A stretch of DNA of 64,000 nt, from positions 1 through 64,000 of the forward strand of contig NZ_CP061095.1 of NCBI RefSeq assembly GCF_017654485.1, in the 5' to 3' direction. This stretch comes from Roseomonas marmotae. Its GTDB lineage: Bacteria > Pseudomonadota > Alphaproteobacteria > Acetobacterales > Acetobacteraceae. The position numbers and the translations under genes are program-made. The notes under the pieces are model-generated. The model worked only from the letters and a program-made list of their open reading frames with translations, was not told the DNA's origin and did no database searches. Of this stretch, positions 61,401-64,000 are shown piece after piece. The first letter of the stretch is position 1, and every line of letters starts with the position of its first letter.

Positions 61401-62383
61401 AGGCGAAGATCCGCGCCGAGCTGGCGCTGCTGCCGCCCCGCGCGCAACTGCTGGGCCGGCTGAACGCCGAGCTGAATTACGCGGCCCTGTCACGCGGGCC
61501 AGAGGGCGTCTGCTTTCCGCCGGGCACGGGCGTCGCGACCCCCGGCGGCAGGGTGCCCATCGCCGCGCTGCGTGCCGGTGCCACGGTGCTGGCGATGAGT
61601 GCGGCGGGACAAAAAGTGGTGGCCCGTGTCGCGGCGCGGCTCGATGGCTGGACGGACTGGCTGGTGGCCATCCACCTGCCGGGGGAGACGGTGCTGGCCA
61701 CCCGGTCGCACCGCTTCGCCGTGGGCGGCGGCTGGCAGCCGGCGCGGCTGCTGCGGCCCGGCATGGTGCTGGAGACGGGAGATGGCCGTGGTGCCTCCGT
61801 CCGCGCGGTGCGGCGCCTGCGCTGCGCCACGCCGACCTGCAACCTGGAAGTAGTGGCGCATCACACCTTCTTGGTCGGTGCGGCCGGCGTGGTGGTGCAT
61901 AATGGGGATGTCGAGGCGGCGCGCAGCTACCACAGCACGACCGCCTATCTCGGTCAGATCTATTATATCTCGGTGCGGCGGAACGGTGTCTGGGTCCTGG
62001 CCTATGTCGGCAGCACCAACAAGGAAGGGCTCACCCGGGCCCGCTTCCTGGAGCATGTCGGCCAGGGCCGACCGGGCAACTTGGACTTCACCGAGCGCAA
62101 GCGCGCCTGGGCGGAGGCTTACGACCGGGCCCGAGGCAGGGAGGTGGTCAGGATGGAGAACGGTCTGCCCACCCACGAATTCGGCGATGTCCGCGTGCAG
62201 GTGGTCGTCGAGGGGCAGTTCACCGACCTGGCGCTGGCCATCGTCGAGCAGGCGCATATCAATGCGAACAACAGGCAGGGCCAACTGGTGAACAACGCCG
62301 CCGCCATCGGCCAGAACGGCTTCGAGAAATACTACGGCAGCCTCACGCGCGAGCAGCGCGTGCCGCACAGTCCCTGCCGGTAG
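55436..62383 (+). CDS. Giant eCIS effector: annexin-like repeats, Hint and GIY-YIG-type nuclease toxin
   Basis: A 2315-residue protein with these parts. 1-~250: Pro/Ala-rich, disordered, with HGPLWA repeated at 30-35 and 119-124. ~300-740: mostly helical, Ala-rich. ~741-890: two annexin-like repeats (RGTDEAKIFAALQNLS; GLGTDTEEAKELLRRM), and ~1098-1215: one and a half more (GVGTDMPELRGTL). ~1313-1360: two hydrophobic segments. 2026-2156: Hint autoprocessing domain from CFPPGTGVATPGG to VVVHN. 2157-2315: released toxin with QIYYI, YVGST (2190-2194), R2201/R2203, H2207, E2271 and N2286, the order of a GIY-YIG nuclease. No HExxH/DUF4157 is present. Delivered by the particle, it should cleave itself and free a DNA/RNA-cutting domain. 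The domain calls are by motif. Confidence 0.8.
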   Translation: MSQTLGRTATHQPAGSPPARAPPVPEEARHGPLWAQEEREPPASRAVLERAQALAGNQAIAGRRAEALDAAPAPVPEEGEAPAIAVDSEATAPEAPQPVTAPGATTAPAPGPEVPEPAHGPLWAARPMPAAGGAVPRDAAALRAAAAAGAAALPMPAFSAEAAVAPIQSAGRTIEARGQARIGAARVAPRHLVRGARQPAPPPREDPGPIPAQMEALQAKARRELPPAALPEVQASPEGTMPNLGGPVLTEEELRLVRLGDVAIDARGLSAEEATRLKTIRQQLSQGAVASMPPPATSSVASPALTSAPVLDEPVTGEALTPEQRALFAQVVGQVAGEAEAEAAEVLATVRQTHAAFPGGALEQAWLASEGVLRDDDLKPTVLAAVRGEARLLAESLGMAQMEVEGAIVARRDALKEQRDGVCMATAAAVSDARSAASAAALGLRAQAGASADAAREAAMRDRRGSRRGRPTARERVERSVTAIRDKVVEAEARFDAQLRNRQRAINEAVRRQGNAYRMAQTRDELALEPLGLAAMGRRAMVRRWADGAATALNRTRDSLNTAAGTAVAGFKTELEAAGRDAFAALRDWGSRQSGATETWWTELDQQLNTWATDATAQTTAWQGAQAQASRVALAQDLAAVQRIVALQEAGQRDAAREYRASLGRESQAVVNGILGAGGVVDLVAGLTAGLRERVRAAQQPVLEPLLEDKVMALPDKAESMAVITMLLQASQPEFDLNKAATDIHDSVTRWRGTDEAKIFAALQNLSPLAVKALRIQYRASYGDSLDDDLRGDLNDEEMATANRLLEGNRNRAAVIAGAVGSLYSAITGLGTDTEEAKELLRRMDPQLRTEVLAEYERIHGESFATAIRGEWISNTDQESVAALTEGDLRRSDAIELGGAMSSYTTGGDPEMGGGETQYSFDRGTAMTTYARIRREVEEEARRHGEWTTADIEAEIALRNNEVEGAFNTQFANAPWAKDAQGTALHAAFQQAGGASTDLLGAIARNDLAAADVARLRLEDQGVYASDAAINGVFRDQASRSRAELQRDLGPVLAARTADRLEEEDRTTHRTAEERFNRRLELEREGEREMARLADERTRARMQALGVNYQAASGRSLSAMIEDNMSGVARKEALARVAQDGVLTPYQRLRFAIEGVGTDMPELRGTLSGMTSEELEEADRQWKDEHGGESLISAIEGDTSGREQDDLVDMATHGRPMTAQEMVDQARRRYDRDRGDETFIGSGLTGSESAAAKRELEMLEGSLARMRDPRLSAAQQRAVGAAFEIRVDRTLAAIEVQRAAVDSLADTLSTIAAVVAAVVVGALLSPFTGGGSAVVAAAVIASLTATAASMLTKALVKGGAYGTEEIGTDLAIGAVDAVVSAVTAGLGHALLGRLAKGITPVGRSSLFQGLSRMGRLGAMAARGQARIASTLGRFGTAGPLARALEGRAMLAGLAAETRPLYQRLAAQGAAQLIEQGVQALPSSFAGAMLDERVWRQPGGPMQVLQGTLQGTLQSVASGMGFAAAHHVASHGFGMVTGAFRNQPVAEPHLRSDDVLAHMGRPEDRLADFRRWREANPQGSMRDFYAARLADAIAASGADAAQRQRVREARRALLSGEVEGQPLSGRERGGFADVPILPLGEAEFRRLGGTGDAALVVRDGQAVILLRDGAPPSAVRPLLSELRGRVYADAGGMTLEAALPRRLRDAVPVRRGAGLHGDEVRVVLIPPEGGPLQRVELHVGPEARPVDVALHAGELDRVRGWMGRMGEARQALAGFGQRLGLDIVTPHDRARFEAAGEVRKLTPIIEERMRRYMLAGDARGHAAIELEIRHLMAQQEAARRILTGEVVATPQGYVAARSTKPKPGAAAPPPLSAEMQAHLQANAAALALENRLAAFARSREITMRDRSNALTGIDLELRRLPPHLQRWKGELLAHFGGPDPLSEPLFMREPLARSDPALRQQAERVLRSLDGFRETLADRHARMQLMERAEAKIRAELALLPPRAQLLGRLNAELNYAALSRGPEGVCFPPGTGVATPGGRVPIAALRAGATVLAMSAAGQKVVARVAARLDGWTDWLVAIHLPGETVLATRSHRFAVGGGWQPARLLRPGMVLETGDGRGASVRAVRRLRCATPTCNLEVVAHHTFLVGAAGVVVHNGDVEAARSYHSTTAYLGQIYYISVRRNGVWVLAYVGSTNKEGLTRARFLEHVGQGRPGNLDFTERKRAWAEAYDRARGREVVRMENGLPTHEFGDVRVQVVVEGQFTDLALAIVEQAHINANNRQGQLVNNAAAIGQNGFEKYYGSLTREQRVPHSPCR

Positions 62384-62389
62384 CGCGCC

Positions 62390-63307
62390 ATGGCCTGGTG
62401 GCAGAGTTCCGACGGCCTGGGGCATATCGGGGACCGACCCGCCGACATCCTGGGCACCGCGCTGACCGAGGCGCTGGGGGAGAGTTTCGACCTCGACCTG
62501 CTGGCGGGTTTCCTGTCATCGCTCGGCTCCGCGCTCCTGCTGGACCCCGAGGCGCTGGTGCTGGAAGGCCATGCCATCGCCCGGCGGGAGATGGAGATCC
62601 TGACCGCCGAGATACCCCCCATAGTGGTGCCCATCAGCACGGACATGCCAGGCGGGATGCTGGAGGAACGGCTTTTCGACAGCCTGGAGGCCATGGCCTT
62701 CAGCTACAGGGACAGTGGCGTGGACCGCCTGCCACGGCTGGCTGAGGTGCTGGAAACACTGAGCTTCGTCGCTCGTGGCCGGCTGCGCGAGCCCGGCAGC
62801 GGCACCGAACTGACGCTGCGCGGCATCCGCCTGTTGCCGCCCGGCGGGGGCGCGGCTCCGACGCGTTGGGCGTTGCTGCGTGGCATGCTGCTGGATCAGC
62901 CGGACGAGATGCTGGTGGCCGGCGCGCTGGCGGATGCCGACTGGCGGCTGCGGATGCTGGGACTGATGGCCCTGGGGCGCTTCCGCCTCCGCGCCCAGGG
63001 GCGCCGGGCCCTGAAGGTGCCGGTTCCCGGGACGGAGGCCGGGCTGCGCGACGAAGACCATCGCGCGCTGCTGGCCCTGCGGGATATCGCCGCCGAGCGT
63101 GCGGGCCTAGGGGATCCGCGGCCCGTGCACAGCGACCCGGAGGTGGCCGCTGCCCGCGCGGCGCTGCGGCGGGATATCGAGGCGATGCTGGACGGCGTCG
63201 GCCGACCACGCGCCGAAAGTCCTGCCTTCATCCTGACGGTCCTGGCCGACCCCGCCAGCGTGGCGGGGCAGGGGCCCGGCCTCTGGCGCCGCTGGCTGGA
63301 GAGCTAG
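62390..63307 (+). CDS. Unknown protein next to the effector, candidate immunity protein
   Basis: A 305-residue, probably cytoplasmic protein with no signal peptide and no family I recognise. Its first ~130 residues are acidic and helical (LTEALGESFDLDLLAGFLSS, LEERLFDSLEAMAFSYRDSG). The middle has a HEAT-like helix pair (GALADADWRLRMLGLMALGRF) and the C-terminal third is helical. It starts 6 bases after the effector stop, the place where polymorphic-toxin loci keep the immunity gene, and is the last gene of the cluster. Alternatively it is a chaperone or a further particle protein. The function is inferred from position alone. Confidence 0.6.
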   Translation: MAWWQSSDGLGHIGDRPADILGTALTEALGESFDLDLLAGFLSSLGSALLLDPEALVLEGHAIARREMEILTAEIPPIVVPISTDMPGGMLEERLFDSLEAMAFSYRDSGVDRLPRLAEVLETLSFVARGRLREPGSGTELTLRGIRLLPPGGGAAPTRWALLRGMLLDQPDEMLVAGALADADWRLRMLGLMALGRFRLRAQGRRALKVPVPGTEAGLRDEDHRALLALRDIAAERAGLGDPRPVHSDPEVAAARAALRRDIEAMLDGVGRPRAESPAFILTVLADPASVAGQGPGLWRRWLES

Positions 63308-63345
63308 GCGCCACCAAGGCCCCGCCGCGCGGCCGGACCCCCACC

Positions 63346-64000
63346 TCAGACCGGGGAAATGCGCGCCCGCCCAGCCAGTTCGGCACCTTCCAGGCCATAG
63401 AGGCGGTCCAGCAGCGCCACCTGAAAACTGCCGGGGCCGCTGGCCAGCGGGGCCGCCTGCTCCGCCGCCACGCCCAGCACCGCCAGCCCGGCGACGGCGG
63501 CCTGCATCCCGTCCAGCCCGGCCCCCAGGAAGGCGCCGATCAGCGCCGTGGCGGTGCAGCCGGTGCCGGTGACGCGGGTCAGCATCGGGTGCCCGTTGGC
63601 GATGGCCAGCATGGCCGTGCCGTCCGTCACGTAGTCGGTCGCGCCGGTCACGGCCACCACGGCGCCGGACTGCCGCGCCAGTTGCCGCGCGGCCTCCCGC
63701 GCCGCGTCGGAGCGATGGGCGCTGTCCACGCCCTTGCCGCCGCCGGCCTGCCCCGCCAGGGCCATGATCTCCGAGGCATTGCCGCGCACCACGCGCGGCC
63801 CCCGGGCCAGAAGTTGCAGGGCGGTGTCCTTGCGGAAGGCGGTGGCCCCGGCGGCCACGGGATCCATGATCCAGGGCACGCCGGCCTCGCCCGCCGCGGC
63901 CGTGGCCACCAGCATGGCGTCGCGCTGCGGCGCTGTCAGGGTGCCGAGGTTGATCACCAGCGCGGCGGTCAACCGGACAAATTCCCCGACCTCCTGCTCC
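63346..64000 (-). CDS. thiM: Hydroxyethylthiazole kinase (5' end beyond the window)
   Basis: The C-terminal ~217 residues of ThiM, which phosphorylates 4-methyl-5-hydroxyethylthiazole in thiamine salvage. The frame is open to the right edge (EQEVGEFVRLTAALVINLGTL), so the start lies outside. Seen are MDPVAAGATAFRKD, RVVRGNASEIMAL, AVTGATDYVTDG and the catalytic VTGTGCTATALIGAFL. The gene converges on the injection-system cluster with a 38-base gap in which no strong hairpin is visible. Whether thiE/thiD follow upstream is unknown. Confidence 0.93.
   Translation of the reverse strand, partial: EQEVGEFVRLTAALVINLGTLTAPQRDAMLVATAAAGEAGVPWIMDPVAAGATAFRKDTALQLLARGPRVVRGNASEIMALAGQAGGGKGVDSAHRSDAAREAARQLARQSGAVVAVTGATDYVTDGTAMLAIANGHPMLTRVTGTGCTATALIGAFLGAGLDGMQAAVAGLAVLGVAAEQAAPLASGPGSFQVALLDRLYGLEGAELAGRARISPV

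Noticed and set aside
54881..61447. Very long open antisense frame (over 2000 codons) opposite the effector gene
   Set aside because: High-GC codon bias keeps the opposite strand free of stops. The translation is His/Arg/Gln/Gly-rich with no domain, while the plus strand has clear motifs. The same applies to the long antisense frames at 44870-48826 and 30313-33603.
61511..61903. Hint segment read as a splicing intein
   Set aside because: The segment ends HN followed by Gly, not by the Cys/Ser/Thr needed for splicing, and the C-terminal piece is a complete toxin domain, so autocleavage fits better.
28538..63307. Prophage or type VI secretion system
   Set aside because: There are no terminase, portal, capsid, lysis or integrase genes and no TssJLM, Hcp-cluster or ClpV genes. 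Sheath, LysM, AAA+ and tape-measure genes match eCIS instead.

Overview
The window is about 64 kb of very GC-rich DNA with dense, overlapping genes. It comes from an alphaproteobacterium, most likely a Roseomonas-like member of the Acetobacteraceae. That placement is inference: it rests on the GC-rich codon use, a SAM-II riboswitch (mostly an alphaproteobacterial element) ahead of a MetZ gene, and the set of oligopeptide/hydantoin catabolic genes. The left edge carries a plasmid-type parA-parB pair, so this is probably a large plasmid or chromid. The same stretch holds core functions (metZ, tRNA-Gly, thiM), which favours a chromid or a chromosomally integrated plasmid backbone.

Layout. 69-2361: parAB partition genes. 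2376-5124: two SDR dehydrogenases and a frameshifted serine beta-lactamase-family hydrolase. 5232-8623: two overlapping leftward M28-family peptidase-like genes in which the usual metal/catalytic Glu pair is replaced by Gly-His. 8923-23020: a rightward run of eleven genes, almost all overlapping or separated by a few bases. It holds an ABC oligopeptide-type importer (binding protein, two permeases, two ATPases), an IclR regulator, an M20 peptidase, hydantoinase/oxoprolinase subunits B and A, a second M20 peptidase and an NtaA-type flavin monooxygenase. The binding protein appears to be circularly permuted. The set looks like uptake and stepwise hydrolysis of an N-blocked or cyclic amide compound; the substrate is not known. 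23092-24570: metZ on the minus strand behind a SAM-II riboswitch. 24769-24843: tRNA-Gly(CCC). 25226-28273: an AbgB-like amidohydrolase and an orphan family-5 binding protein.

28538-63307 is the most interesting part: a complete extracellular contractile injection system (eCIS, the PVC/Afp-like phage-tail machine) on one strand. Two degenerate receiver proteins precede it. Then come a DUF4255 cap-type protein, a carboxypeptidase-regulatory-like protein, two sheath/tube pairs, a small Pvc6-position protein, a LysM protein, a separate hub (gpD-like) and spike (gpV-like), a hydrophobic protein, gp25, gpJ, and a gpI-like tail protein fused to an NHL-type propeller. Three large consecutive proteins follow that share one N-terminal module; they carry a collagen-like stalk, a Cys/Gly-rich segment and a 65-residue tandem repeat, and are probable fibre or surface components. 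A small coiled-coil protein, a tape-measure-like protein and an AAA+ ATPase complete the machine. The cluster ends with a 2315-residue effector: a disordered N-terminus, annexin-like repeats, a hydrophobic region, an autocleaving Hint domain and a C-terminal domain with the residues of a GIY-YIG nuclease. A gene 6 bases downstream is a candidate immunity protein. The window closes with the 3' part of thiM on the minus strand.

No CRISPR array, transposase, rRNA or capsid/terminase gene was seen. All functional calls come from reading motifs; no database search was run.
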